Program-made: the position numbers and the translations under genes | Notes under the pieces: model-generated | Database searches by the model: none | The model's input: only the letters and a program-made list of their open reading frames with translations | What the model was told of the DNA's origin: nothing | DNA from: Clavibacter michiganensis subsp. insidiosus | GTDB lineage: Bacteria > Actinomycetota > Actinomycetes > Actinomycetales > Microbacteriaceae | Assembly (NCBI RefSeq): GCF_002240565.1 | Contig: NZ_MZMO01000001.1 | Location: 1,054,001-1,118,000, forward strand | Direction of reading: 5' to 3' | Length of the DNA stretch: 64,000 nucleotides | In this document: positions 8,314 to 16,439 of the stretch, piece after piece | How positions within the stretch are numbered: the stretch's first letter is position 1 | Layout of the letters: every line of letters begins with the position of its first letter

Positions 8314-9552
8314 ATGCGGACGCTGATGCACGAGGCCAGGCGCCGCCTGGCCTCGCCCGCGCGCACGACCCGGCTGGCGGTCGTGATCGGCCGCCTGCTC
8401 GGCATCGCCTTCCTCGTGTGCTTCGCGACGGGCCTCTACAGCCACTTCCTGCAGGACCCGCTGCCGTGGATGCGCTTCCCGACCGCGCCCGTATCGCTCT
8501 ACCGGGTGACGCAGGGGATCCACATCACCGCGGGCATCGCGTGCGTGCCGCTCCTGCTCGCCAAGCTCTGGATCGTCTTCCCCGAGCTGCTCACGTACCC
8601 GCCCGTCACCGGGGTCGTCTCGTTCCTCGAGCGCGCGTCCATCGCCGTGTTCGTCGGGGCGTCGCTGCTCGAGGTGACGATGGGCCTCCTCAACACGTTC
8701 CAGTGGGTGCCGTTCCCCTTCTACTTCCGGCAGACGCACTTCGCGCTGGCGTTCGTCGTGATCGGATCCCTGGCGATCCACATCGGCGTCAAGCTGCCCG
8801 CCATCGCCGGCCACTGGCGGCGCGGGCAGGCGGACGAGTCGCCCATCGTGGAGGACGCGCCCGCCGCGGACGCCGACGCCGCCGCCCCGGCCCGCGCGCC
8901 CGGCGGCGTCACCGGCCGCGTGCTCGCCTGGATCGACGACACCCCCGTCACGCCCACCCCGGTCGCCCGTCGCGGCTTCCTCGTGGCGGTCGGCGCGTCC
9001 GTCGCCGCGGTCGTGGGCCTCACCGCGGGGCAGTCGTTCCGGATCCTCGCCCCGTTCAACGCCTTCGGCCCGCGCGTCATGGGCACCGGCCCGCAGGCGC
9101 TGCCCGTCAACCGCACGGCCGAGGCCGCCGGCGTCACCGAGACCGCGATGGACGCCGGGTGGACGCTGACCGTCTCGAACGGATCCGCCTCCCGCGCCTT
9201 CACGATGGACGACCTCCGCGGCATGGGCCTCGTCACCGCGACGCTCCCCATCTCCTGCGTCGAGGGCTGGAGCCAGTCGGCGACCTGGCGGGGCGTCCGC
9301 CTCATGGACCTGATGGACGCCGTCGGCGCCGATGCGGGCGCCCGCCTCCGCGTCACGAGCCTCGAGAAGAGCGGCGGCTTCCGGCGCACCGAGATGGGCC
9401 CGGAGTACGTGCGCGACCCGCTCACCCTGGTGGCGCTCGAGCTCGACGGCGCGCCCCTCGACATCCAGCACGGCTACCCGGCGCGCATGATCGCGCCCGG
9501 GCGTCCCGGCGTGCTGCAGACCAAGTGGCTCTCGACCCTGGAGGTCATGTGA
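8314..9552 (+). CDS. Membrane-bound molybdopterin-dependent oxidoreductase with N-terminal cytochrome b-like domain
   Basis: 412 residues. The N-terminal ~165 residues form four membrane helices with His44, His70, His142 and His156, candidate axial ligands of a b-type haem. A linker is followed by a twin-arginine-like motif and helix (Arg219-Arg220, VARRGFLVAVGASVAAVVG). A sulfite-oxidase-fold domain follows from about residue 275, with the Mo-ligating Cys315 in PISCVEGWS. It resembles MsrP/YedY-type catalytic domains joined to their haem membrane partner in one chain. The substrate is unknown (sulfoxide or sulfite are options). ATG start with AAGGACG upstream; it overlaps the next gene by one base. 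Confidence 0.88.
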   Translation: MRTLMHEARRRLASPARTTRLAVVIGRLLGIAFLVCFATGLYSHFLQDPLPWMRFPTAPVSLYRVTQGIHITAGIACVPLLLAKLWIVFPELLTYPPVTGVVSFLERASIAVFVGASLLEVTMGLLNTFQWVPFPFYFRQTHFALAFVVIGSLAIHIGVKLPAIAGHWRRGQADESPIVEDAPAADADAAAPARAPGGVTGRVLAWIDDTPVTPTPVARRGFLVAVGASVAAVVGLTAGQSFRILAPFNAFGPRVMGTGPQALPVNRTAEAAGVTETAMDAGWTLTVSNGSASRAFTMDDLRGMGLVTATLPISCVEGWSQSATWRGVRLMDLMDAVGADAGARLRVTSLEKSGGFRRTEMGPEYVRDPLTLVALELDGAPLDIQHGYPARMIAPGRPGVLQTKWLSTLEVM

Positions 9553-10031
9553 TGACCGGCACCCGCGCACCTGCGGCCCGCGGCGTCCTCGCCGCCCGCA
9601 TCGCGCTCATCGCGGTGGGGGTGGTCGGCCTCGCGGTCGGCGCGCTCGTGCTGCTCGACTCCCAGCGCACCGACCAGGTCGTCGGCGTCGCCGTGTTCCT
9701 GCTGATCGCGATCCTCGTGCACGACGCGATCCTGTCGCCGGTCGTGTTCGTCGCGGGCCTGCTGATCCGGAAGGCCGGCCGACGCCTGCCGCCGGGATCG
9801 CTCGTGATCGTGCAGGCCGGCGTGGTCGTGATGGCGGTGATGACCCTGGTGGTCGTCCCCGAGATCCGCGCCCGGGCGATCGGCAACGAGAACCCGACGA
9901 TCCTCATCGCCGACTACGCGCCGCGCCTCGCGCTCATGTGGGTCGCCACCGCGGTGGCGACGGCCGTCGTCGCGGCGCTCTACGCGCGCACGAGGCGGCA
10001 GAAGGACCGGCCCTCGGTCTCCCAGCACTGA
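9552..10031 (+). CDS. Conserved hypothetical four-helix membrane protein
   Basis: 159 residues, with hydrophobic segments near 14-34, 43-66, 82-102 and 122-147. The fourth is preceded by a soluble loop GNENPTILIADYAPR. No named domain recognised. The ATG is fused to the stop of the molybdenum oxidoreductase (TGATG), so the pair is an operon and this protein may be an accessory or anchor of that enzyme. Its 3' end overlaps the convergent methyltransferase gene by 52 bp. Confidence 0.75.
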   Translation: MTGTRAPAARGVLAARIALIAVGVVGLAVGALVLLDSQRTDQVVGVAVFLLIAILVHDAILSPVVFVAGLLIRKAGRRLPPGSLVIVQAGVVVMAVMTLVVVPEIRARAIGNENPTILIADYAPRLALMWVATAVATAVVAALYARTRRQKDRPSVSQH

Positions 10032-10678
10032 ACGAGGTCGAGCCCCGCGTCGCCCGCCATGCGCGCGACGGCGTCGCGGCCGACCTGCGCCCAGGGGAAC
10101 GGGTCGCTCGCGCGGCCCTGGCCGTCCTCGACCGTGCACTCGAAGGTGCGGTCGCGGGCGGGATCCGGGTGGGTCTCGACCACGAGCGCGCCCTGGTCGT
10201 CGAGCAGGTCGCCGCAGCGCGTCAGGAGCGCGGCCGCGTCGCCGCCGATGCCGATGTTGCCGTCGAGGAGGAGGAGCGTGCCCCATCCGCCCTCGCGGGG
10301 CAGTCGCTCGAAGACGGAGCGGTGGAGCACGGGGAGGCCGAGGCCCGCGGCCATCTCGACCACGGTGGGGGAGACGTCGATGCCGAGCGCGCCGAGCCCG
10401 GCGTCCATGGCCGCGCGGACCATGCGGCCCGGGCCGCAGCCGATGTCGAGCACGGGGCCGGCGGCGTCGGCGAGGAGGCTCGCGTCCACGGCGTCGGCCT
10501 CGGCGCTCCAGCGGCCGAGGTCCATGACCTCGGCGCTGTCGTCGTCGGAGGCGAGCGACAGGAAGAGCACCTCGCCGGAGTCGCGGAGGGCCTGGGCGTA
10601 GGGCTCGCCGCCACCGGATCCGAAGGTGCGGACGCGCGCGGAGGCGCGGTCCTCGGGGTGGTCGACGGCCAGGCTCAT
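9980..10678 (-). CDS. Class I SAM-dependent methyltransferase
   Basis: A 232-residue Rossmann-fold methyltransferase. The SAM-binding motif I is VLDIGCGPGRMVRAAMDAGL (about residues 76-95), with an acidic loop GIDVSPTVVEMA after it. It is the last gene of a three-gene minus-strand operon (GT2, DUF2064 protein, methyltransferase) with 4-base overlaps. The acceptor is unknown; the partners suggest a sugar or polyprenyl-linked metabolite. The 3' end overlaps the convergent membrane protein by 52 bp, an unusually long tail-to-tail overlap. Confidence 0.85.
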   Translation of the reverse strand: MSLAVDHPEDRASARVRTFGSGGGEPYAQALRDSGEVLFLSLASDDDSAEVMDLGRWSAEADAVDASLLADAAGPVLDIGCGPGRMVRAAMDAGLGALGIDVSPTVVEMAAGLGLPVLHRSVFERLPREGGWGTLLLLDGNIGIGGDAAALLTRCGDLLDDQGALVVETHPDPARDRTFECTVEDGQGRASDPFPWAQVGRDAVARMAGDAGLDLVQCWETEGRSFCRLVRA

Positions 10679-11358
10679 GCGGGGTCCCTCTGCGATGTCG
10701 CGGGTGCGGTGGTGGCGGCGCGGGTGCGCGCGCCGGTCTTAAGGATTCGGAGCGCGTGCGCGAAGCGATGGGCGGGCGCCGCCTCGGCGGCCTCCCGCGC
10801 GTCGTCGACCGTGTCCACGTCGGTGAGCTCGGGCAGCATCGCCACGTCGAGCCCGGCGTCGATGAGGCGCGACAGCTGCACCGCGCCGGTGTCGTCCCGG
10901 GACATGGGCACGCCGCGCACGAGCGCGCCGTCCGGATCCCGGAGGCCGAGCGCCCAGAAGCCGCCGTCGTTGGCGGGGCCGAACCAGGCGTCCGGGCCGC
11001 GCGCGCCGTCGGCCCAGGAGTCGAGCACGGGGCGGATCAGATCCGCGGTGAGCTGCGGCGTGTCCATGCCGACGAGGAGGACGGGGCCGTCGAGCGCGTC
11101 GAACATCGCGGCGAGGCGCTCGTCGAGGTCGCCCGCGACCTGCGGGATCACGTCGTAGCCGGCGGCCTCCGCGGGCGGGGTCGTGCCGTCGAAGAGGAGG
11201 ACGCGGCGCGCGGGCGCGGCGTCGTCGACGGCGGCGAGCGTGTCGGCGAGGGCGGCGGACGCGAGCTCGGCCGCCTCCTCGAGCGTGAAGGGCGGGTGCA
11301 GGCGCGTCTTGACGCGGCCCGGGATGCACTCCTTGGCGATGACGACGACGGCGGTCAT
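10675..11358 (-). CDS. TIGR04282/DUF2064-family glycosyltransferase-like protein
   Basis: 227 residues beginning TAVVVIAKECIPGRVKTRL, the opening of the DUF2064 (TIGR04282) family, a nucleotidyl/glycosyl-transferase A fold. It has GPVLLVGMDTPQLT and NDGGFWALGLRDP, the conserved acidic and glycine-rich segments. Members occur beside GT2 enzymes, and some are linked to arsenosugar synthesis, but no arsenic gene is present here. ATG at 11358 overlaps the GT2 stop by 4 bases. The longer upstream frame is ruled out because it would run through GT2. Confidence 0.85.
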   Translation of the reverse strand: MTAVVVIAKECIPGRVKTRLHPPFTLEEAAELASAALADTLAAVDDAAPARRVLLFDGTTPPAEAAGYDVIPQVAGDLDERLAAMFDALDGPVLLVGMDTPQLTADLIRPVLDSWADGARGPDAWFGPANDGGFWALGLRDPDGALVRGVPMSRDDTGAVQLSRLIDAGLDVAMLPELTDVDTVDDAREAAEAAPAHRFAHALRILKTGARTRAATTAPATSQRDPA

Positions 11359-12062
11359 GCGCCTCCTCCCGGGGTGCGGTCGGCGCCGGCTGCCGCCGCT
11401 CGCGCCTCGGCCAGCACGCGCGACATGTCGCGCACGGCCGTGACGGTCCCGCGCAGGGTGCCGGTCACCTTGGACCGCCCCACGCGCGGCGCGTACGGCA
11501 TCTCCACCTCCAGGATGCGCCACTTCGCCGCCGAAGCCCGCAGCAGCATCTCCAGCGGATAGCCGCTGCGCCGGTCGAGGATGCCGAGATCGAGCAGCTC
11601 GGTGCGCCGTCCGCAGCGCATCGGGCCGAGGTCGTGCAGCGGCACGCCCGTGATCCGCCGCAGCCGCCGGGCCAGCTCGAGGTTCGCGATCCGCGCGTGC
11701 AGCGGCCACGCGCCGCGCGTCGACGGGATCCGCCGCCCGAGCACGAGGTCGCGCTCGCCGTCGCGGACCGGGTCGACCACGTGGGGGAGGAGCGCCGGAT
11801 CCATCGACGCGTCGGCGTCGCAGAACGCGACGAGCGGCGCGGTCGCGGCCTCGAGGCCCGCGTGCGCCGCCGCCCCGAACCCGCGGCGCGACTCCGTCAC
11901 CACGAGGGCGCCGTGCGCGCGCGCGACCTCGGCCGAGCGGTCGGTGGACCCGTTGTCGACGACGATCGCGCGGTACCCCTCGGGCAGACGGGCGAGGACC
12001 CAGGGCAGGGCCTCCTCCTCGTCGAGGCAGGGGAGGATCACGTCCACGAGCGCTGGCGTCAT
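11355..12062 (-). CDS. Family 2 glycosyltransferase (dolichyl-phosphate-type)
   Basis: 235 residues. The GT-A fold opens with DVILPCLDEEEALPWVLARL, and the nucleotide/metal-binding acidic motif is FCDADASMDP. NGSTDRSAEVA is the usual GT2 loop. No C-terminal membrane helices, so a soluble enzyme acting at the membrane face. First gene of the operon with the DUF2064 protein and methyltransferase. The start lies six bases from a TAGGCT box. The sugar and acceptor are not deducible. Confidence 0.88.
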   Translation of the reverse strand: MTPALVDVILPCLDEEEALPWVLARLPEGYRAIVVDNGSTDRSAEVARAHGALVVTESRRGFGAAAHAGLEAATAPLVAFCDADASMDPALLPHVVDPVRDGERDLVLGRRIPSTRGAWPLHARIANLELARRLRRITGVPLHDLGPMRCGRRTELLDLGILDRRSGYPLEMLLRASAAKWRILEVEMPYAPRVGRSKVTGTLRGTVTAVRDMSRVLAEARAAAAGADRTPGGGA

Positions 12063-12068
12063 CCGTCG

Positions 12069-12074
12069 AGCCTA
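12069..12074 (-). promoter_or_regulatory. -10 box for probable leaderless GT2 operon transcript
   Basis: On the minus strand TAGGCT is followed by six bases and the GT2 ATG, the leaderless TANNNT spacing. It faces away from the response-regulator promoter about 120 bp off. Confidence 0.55.
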
Positions 12075-12191
12075 GGAGGCCGCGCCTGCATCCCCCGCCA
12101 CGCCCGCGGCGGACGCGCCGCCGTGCGACCCGAGGGGTGACGGCTCGCTCGCAAGCCGGACACCGCGCGGCTCCCCGCCAGGGACCGCGCA

Positions 12192-12197
12192 TAGTCT
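12192..12197 (+). promoter_or_regulatory. -10 box for probable leaderless response-regulator transcript
   Basis: TAGTCT lies six bases upstream of the GTG at 12204. This matches the TANNNT leaderless arrangement and supports that GTG as the true start. Confidence 0.6.
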
Positions 12198-12203
12198 GAC
12201 CGG

Positions 12204-13085
12204 GTGAGCCCCACCTACGATCCCGCGCGCGCCGACGCCGGGCGCCCCGACCCCGCGCGGCCCGACCCGTCGCGGCCGGATCCGCTGCGCGGCCGCCGCA
12301 TCCTCGTGGTCGAGGACGACCCCACGGTCAACGAGGTCGTGTGCCGCTACCTCAAGGCCTCGGGCTTCCAGGTGGAGACCGTCGCCGACGGCCTCGAGGC
12401 CGTGCGCGTCGCCACCGAGCGCATGCCCGACCTCGTCGTGCTCGACCGCATGCTCCCCGGCCTCGACGGCCTCGAGGTGTGCCGCCGGATCCGCGCCCAC
12501 CACCCCGAGTCGCCCGTCCCCGTCGTGATGCTCACCGCGCTCGGCCAGGGCGAGGACCGCGTGAACGGCCTCGACGCCGGCGCCGACGACTACCTCGCCA
12601 AGCCCTTCTCCCCGCGCGAGCTCGTGCTGCGGGTCCGCGCCGTGCTCCGCCGCACGGTGCCCGAGCCCGTGCCCGAGCCGCCCTTCGTCGCGGGGCCGTT
12701 CGTGCTCGACCTCGGCGCGCGCGAGATCCACCAGGCCGGCGTGATGCTGTCGCTCACCTCCCGCGAGTTCGACCTCCTCGCCTTCCTGCTGCGGAACCCG
12801 CGCCGCGTCTTCGGGCGCGACGACCTGCTCCGCTCGGTGTGGGGCTGGGAGATCGGCGACCTCTCCACCGTCACCGTCCACGTGCGGCGCCTGCGGGAGA
12901 AGATCGAGGCGGATCCCGCGCACCCCGTGCTTCTCGGCACCGTGTGGGGCGTCGGCTACCGCTTCGACCCCGACGCCGCGGCGCCCGTCGCGCCGGCAGC
13001 CGCGCCGCCCACGGCCGAGGCCGCCGCCGACCCGGATCCCGCGCCGCAGCCCGCGTCCGCCCCGCCCACCGGGGCGGACGCGTGA
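12204..13085 (+). CDS. OmpR/PhoB-family response regulator
   Basis: 293 residues. A 30-residue Pro/Asp/Arg-rich extension precedes the receiver domain (about 32-145): acidic pair in VVEDDPTVNE, phosphoacceptor Asp81 in VVLDRMLPGLDG, and conserved Lys in YLAKPFSPRE. A winged-helix DNA-binding domain follows (about 165-260, ending VWGVGYRF). The tail is Ala/Pro-rich. It is co-translated with the histidine kinase (GTGA overlap) and with a molybdopterin oxidoreductase, so the signal probably concerns redox or envelope conditions and the oxidoreductase may be a target; that is inference. Confidence 0.93.
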   Translation: MSPTYDPARADAGRPDPARPDPSRPDPLRGRRILVVEDDPTVNEVVCRYLKASGFQVETVADGLEAVRVATERMPDLVVLDRMLPGLDGLEVCRRIRAHHPESPVPVVMLTALGQGEDRVNGLDAGADDYLAKPFSPRELVLRVRAVLRRTVPEPVPEPPFVAGPFVLDLGAREIHQAGVMLSLTSREFDLLAFLLRNPRRVFGRDDLLRSVWGWEIGDLSTVTVHVRRLREKIEADPAHPVLLGTVWGVGYRFDPDAAAPVAPAAAPPTAEAAADPDPAPQPASAPPTGADA

Positions 13086-14344
13086 CCGCCGACTCCTTCC
13101 TCGTCGTCGTGCTGACGGCGCTCGTCTGCGCCGCGGTCGTCGGCCTCGGCGCGAGCGTCCTGCTGCGCGCGCTCCGGCGCCGCTCGCTCGTCCTGCAGAT
13201 CTGCGTGGTCGCGCTCGCCGCCGTGCTCTCGGTCGTGGGCGGCATGGTCGCCGTCACCGCGAGCATGCTCGTCGACGACGCCGGCCTCACCGCGTTCCTC
13301 TCCGTCGCCGCCGTCTCCGCGCTCGTCTCGCTCGTGATGGCCGCGATGCTCGGCATGACCCTCGTGCGCGGCAGCCGCGAGCTCGGCCGGTACGCCGCGT
13401 CCATGGGCGAGGAGGCCGCCGTCGAGCCGGGCCGCCCCACCAGCACCGAGTTCGCGCAGCTCGCCCGCGAGCTCAGCGCCGCCAACCGCCGTCTCGCCGA
13501 CGCCCGCGACCGGATGGAGGCGCAGGAGCGCAGCCGCCGCGAGCTCATCGCGTGGATGTCGCACGACCTGCGCACGCCGCTCGCCGGGATCCGCGCCATG
13601 GCCGAGTCCCTCGAGGACGGCATGGTCGACGACGAGCACCGCTACTTCCGGCAGATCCGCGTGCAGGCGAACCGCCTCAACGGGATGGTCGACGACCTGT
13701 TCGAGCTGTCCCGCATCAACTCGGGCAGCCTCGAGCTCGCCGTCGAGCGCGTCTCCCTCTACGACGTCGTGAGCGACACCGTCGCCGAGCTCGGGCCCGT
13801 CGCGCAGGCCCGCCAGGTCGACCTCCGCGGCGTGACCGCGCACGACGACCTCGTGGTGCAGGGCGACCCGCGGGAGCTCTCCCGCGTCGTCGGGAACCTC
13901 GTGATGAACGCCATCCAGCAGTCGCTCCCGGGCGGCCGCATCGTCATCTCCGCGCACCGCGACTCCGGCAGCCTCGCGGTGCTCTCCGTCGAGGACACCG
14001 CGGGCGGCATCCCCGAGGACGACCTGCCGCGCGTGTTCGACGCGGGCTGGCGGTCGACCGGATCCCGCACCCCGCGCGCCTACGGGAAGAGCGCCGCCGA
14101 GAAGACCGCGCTCGGCCCCGACTTCCCGGTCGCGCCCGTCGAGGCCACGCCGCCGGATCCCGCGGTGCAGGCCGAGGGCACGCACGACGGCGGCTACGCC
14201 TCGGGCGGCGGCGGCGCGGGCCTCGGCCTCGCGATCGTCCGCGGCATCGTGCGCGCCCACGACGGCGACGTGACCGTCCAGAACATCGACGGCGGTTGCC
14301 GCTTCGACGTGATCCTCCCGTACAGCAAGCCGGTCGCCTCGTGA
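13082..14344 (+). CDS. Sensor histidine kinase
   Basis: 420 residues from a GTG overlapping the regulator stop. Three N-terminal membrane helices (about 4-28, 36-62, 68-95) have almost no extracytoplasmic loop, so the stimulus is probably sensed in the membrane. A HAMP-like linker and coiled coil lead to the H-box MSHDLRTPLAG with phospho-accepting His161. The ATPase domain has an N-box (NLVMNAIQQS), G1 (DTAGGIPEDD) and G2 (GGAGLGLAIVRGI). An unusual ~45-residue insert between G1 and G2 (about residues 325-375) enlarges the ATP-lid region. Confidence 0.93.
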   Translation: MTADSFLVVVLTALVCAAVVGLGASVLLRALRRRSLVLQICVVALAAVLSVVGGMVAVTASMLVDDAGLTAFLSVAAVSALVSLVMAAMLGMTLVRGSRELGRYAASMGEEAAVEPGRPTSTEFAQLARELSAANRRLADARDRMEAQERSRRELIAWMSHDLRTPLAGIRAMAESLEDGMVDDEHRYFRQIRVQANRLNGMVDDLFELSRINSGSLELAVERVSLYDVVSDTVAELGPVAQARQVDLRGVTAHDDLVVQGDPRELSRVVGNLVMNAIQQSLPGGRIVISAHRDSGSLAVLSVEDTAGGIPEDDLPRVFDAGWRSTGSRTPRAYGKSAAEKTALGPDFPVAPVEATPPDPAVQAEGTHDGGYASGGGGAGLGLAIVRGIVRAHDGDVTVQNIDGGCRFDVILPYSKPVAS

Positions 14345-15972
14345 CCCGCGCGGCCCTCCGCTGGTGGTCCGCGTTCCTCGGCGTGGTGGCGGCGCTCGCC
14401 GTGCTGGCCGTCGCCGAGATCGCCGCCGCGTTCGTCGCCCCGGCGGCGAGCCCGGTGCTCGCGGTCGGCGCCCTCGTCATCGACCTGGTGCCCGCGGGCG
14501 TCAAGGACACCGTGATCGCCCTGTTCGGCACGGGCGACAAGGTCGCGCTCCTCGTCGTGCTCGGCCTCGTGGTGCTCGCCGCGGCCGCGCTCGCCGGGAT
14601 CCTCCAGGTGCGCCGCCCGCCGCTCGGCGTGGTGGTGCTCGCGCTCTTCGCCGGCGTCGCCGTGCTCGCCGCCACCACACGCGCCGGGGCCACGGGCGCC
14701 GCGGCGATCCCCACGCTCGTCGGCATGATCGCGGGCGTCTTCCTCCTGCACCGCGGCGCCGACCGCCTCCGCGACTGGCGCGATGCCGCGGACCGCGCGG
14801 CGACCTCATCCGTCGCGGTGGCCGAGCCCGTGCGCGGCATCACCCGCCCGGCCGCGCGCGCCCCGCTCACCCCGGGCGCCGGCTCCCGCGTCGAGCGCCG
14901 CACCTTCCTCCTCATGACGGTCGTGGCGGGCGTCACCTCCGTCGTCGCCGGATCCGTGGCCCGCGGCCTCAACGCCGCCGCCGCCCGCGTCGACGACTTC
15001 CGCCGCACCCTCGTCCTCCCGCGCGCCGCGACGCCCGCCGCCGCGATCCCCGCGACCGCCGAGCTCGGCGTGCCCGGCCTCGCGCCGTTCCTCACCCCCG
15101 CGACCGACTTCTACCGCATCGACACCGCGCTGCAGGTGCCGTCGGTCGACGCGGCCTCGTGGAGGCTCCGCATCACGGGCATGGTCGAGGAGGAGGTCGA
15201 GATCACGTTCGCCGAGCTGCTCGCCCTGCCCCTCGAGGAGCACGTCACCACCCTCACGTGCGTCTCCAACGAGGTCGGCGGCAACCTCATCGGCAACGCG
15301 CTGTGGCTCGGCTACCCCATCCGCCTGCTGCTCGAGCGGGCCCGCCCGACCGCGGGCGCCGACATGGTGCTCTCGACGAGCCAGGACGGCTGGACCGCGA
15401 GCACGCCGCTCGAGGCGCTCACGGATCCCGACCGCGCGTCGATCCTCGCGGTCGGCATGAACGGCGAGCCCCTGCCGCAGCAGCACGGCTTCCCCGTGCG
15501 GATGGTCGTGCCCGGCCTCTACGGCTACGTCTCGGCGACCAAGTGGGTCACCGAGCTCAAGGTCACGACCTTCGCCGAGGACGTCGCCTACTGGTCGACG
15601 CGCGGCTGGACCGAGCGCGGCCCCATCAAGACCGGCTCGCGCATCGACACCCCGCGCTCCGGCGCGCGCGTGGACGCGGGGCGCACCGCGATCGCCGGCA
15701 TGGTTTGGGCGCAGCACACCGGCATCCAGAAGGTCGAGGTGCGCGTCGACGAGGGCGACTGGGTCGAGGCGACGCTGGGCGACGGCGTGGGCACCGACAC
15801 GTGGCGGCAGTGGTCGTACGCGTGGGACGCGACGAGCGGATCCCACAGCGTCGAGGTGCGCGCCACCGACACGACCGGCGCGACGCAGACCTCCGACGAG
15901 GCACCGCCCGCCCCCGACGGCGCGACGGGCTGGCACCGCATCAGCGTCGGCGTCGGCGTCGGCGTCGGCTGA
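14341..15972 (+). CDS. Membrane-anchored sulfite-oxidase-fold molybdopterin oxidoreductase
   Basis: 543 residues, GTG start overlapping the kinase stop. The first ~140 residues form about five membrane helices. A twin-arginine-like motif and hydrophobic stretch follows (Arg186-Arg187, ERRTFLLMTVVAGVTSVVAG), then the sulfite-oxidase-fold Mo domain, with the Mo-ligand candidate Cys307 in TLTCVSNEVGG. A C-terminal Mo-co dimerisation (Ig-like) domain follows (about 440-535). The protein ends in a VGVGVGVG tail encoded by tandem GTCGGC hexamers. Likely a periplasmic oxidoreductase under the adjoining two-component system. Substrate unknown. Confidence 0.88.
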   Translation: MTRAALRWWSAFLGVVAALAVLAVAEIAAAFVAPAASPVLAVGALVIDLVPAGVKDTVIALFGTGDKVALLVVLGLVVLAAAALAGILQVRRPPLGVVVLALFAGVAVLAATTRAGATGAAAIPTLVGMIAGVFLLHRGADRLRDWRDAADRAATSSVAVAEPVRGITRPAARAPLTPGAGSRVERRTFLLMTVVAGVTSVVAGSVARGLNAAAARVDDFRRTLVLPRAATPAAAIPATAELGVPGLAPFLTPATDFYRIDTALQVPSVDAASWRLRITGMVEEEVEITFAELLALPLEEHVTTLTCVSNEVGGNLIGNALWLGYPIRLLLERARPTAGADMVLSTSQDGWTASTPLEALTDPDRASILAVGMNGEPLPQQHGFPVRMVVPGLYGYVSATKWVTELKVTTFAEDVAYWSTRGWTERGPIKTGSRIDTPRSGARVDAGRTAIAGMVWAQHTGIQKVEVRVDEGDWVEATLGDGVGTDTWRQWSYAWDATSGSHSVEVRATDTTGATQTSDEAPPAPDGATGWHRISVGVGVGVG

Positions 15973-16088
15973 GCCGAGCGGGCGTCCCGCCGCCGTCCGG
16001 AGGCAGCCGGCCAGCACGCGCGGAGCCCGAGCGCGTACCGTCGACGCACGGCGCGTCCGCGCCGCATCGACGAGCGAAGGAGAGCACC

Positions 16089-16346
16089 GTGAGCGACATC
16101 GAGAACCCCCGCGACCCCGCCGACCGCGACCTGGACGACACGGGCGTCGACGAGGAGGAGCTCGTCGGGGCCGACGCCCGCGACGCGTCGGAGGCCATCG
16201 ACGCCGAGCGCGTCGTGCCGCTCGACGACGACCCGGTCGCCGACGACGAGGACGCCGACGGCGGCCTCGGCATCGACATCACCCAGTCGGACGGCCCCGA
16301 CCTCGAGGCCGGCGACGACCTCGACACGGGAGCGGCGATTCGCTGA
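16089..16346 (+). CDS. Small highly acidic hypothetical protein
   Basis: 85 residues, GTG start with a clear GAAGGAGAG ribosome site 5-7 bases upstream. Roughly 40 percent of residues are Asp or Glu, with only a few Arg and no Cys, so it is very acidic and probably disordered. No family recognised. Similar short acidic proteins occur in related actinobacteria, but no role is assigned. It is followed directly by a strong hairpin terminator. Confidence 0.7.
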   Translation: MSDIENPRDPADRDLDDTGVDEEELVGADARDASEAIDAERVVPLDDDPVADDEDADGGLGIDITQSDGPDLEAGDDLDTGAAIR

Positions 16347-16362
16347 TCCGCCCTCCCGCACG

Positions 16363-16401
16363 CACGACGACGGCCCCCGCTGGTGCGGGGCCGTCGTCGT
16401 G
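16363..16401. terminator. Strong bidirectional hairpin terminator
   Basis: A perfect 15-bp inverted repeat, CACGACGACGGCCCC against GGGGCCGTCGTCGTG, with a 9-base loop. It lies between the convergent acidic-protein and padR genes and can serve both strands. No long U-tract, as usual in GC-rich genomes. Confidence 0.85.
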
Positions 16402-16439
16402 CTGGGGCCCGGAGGCCGGCGGGGACCAGTCGACGCGCG

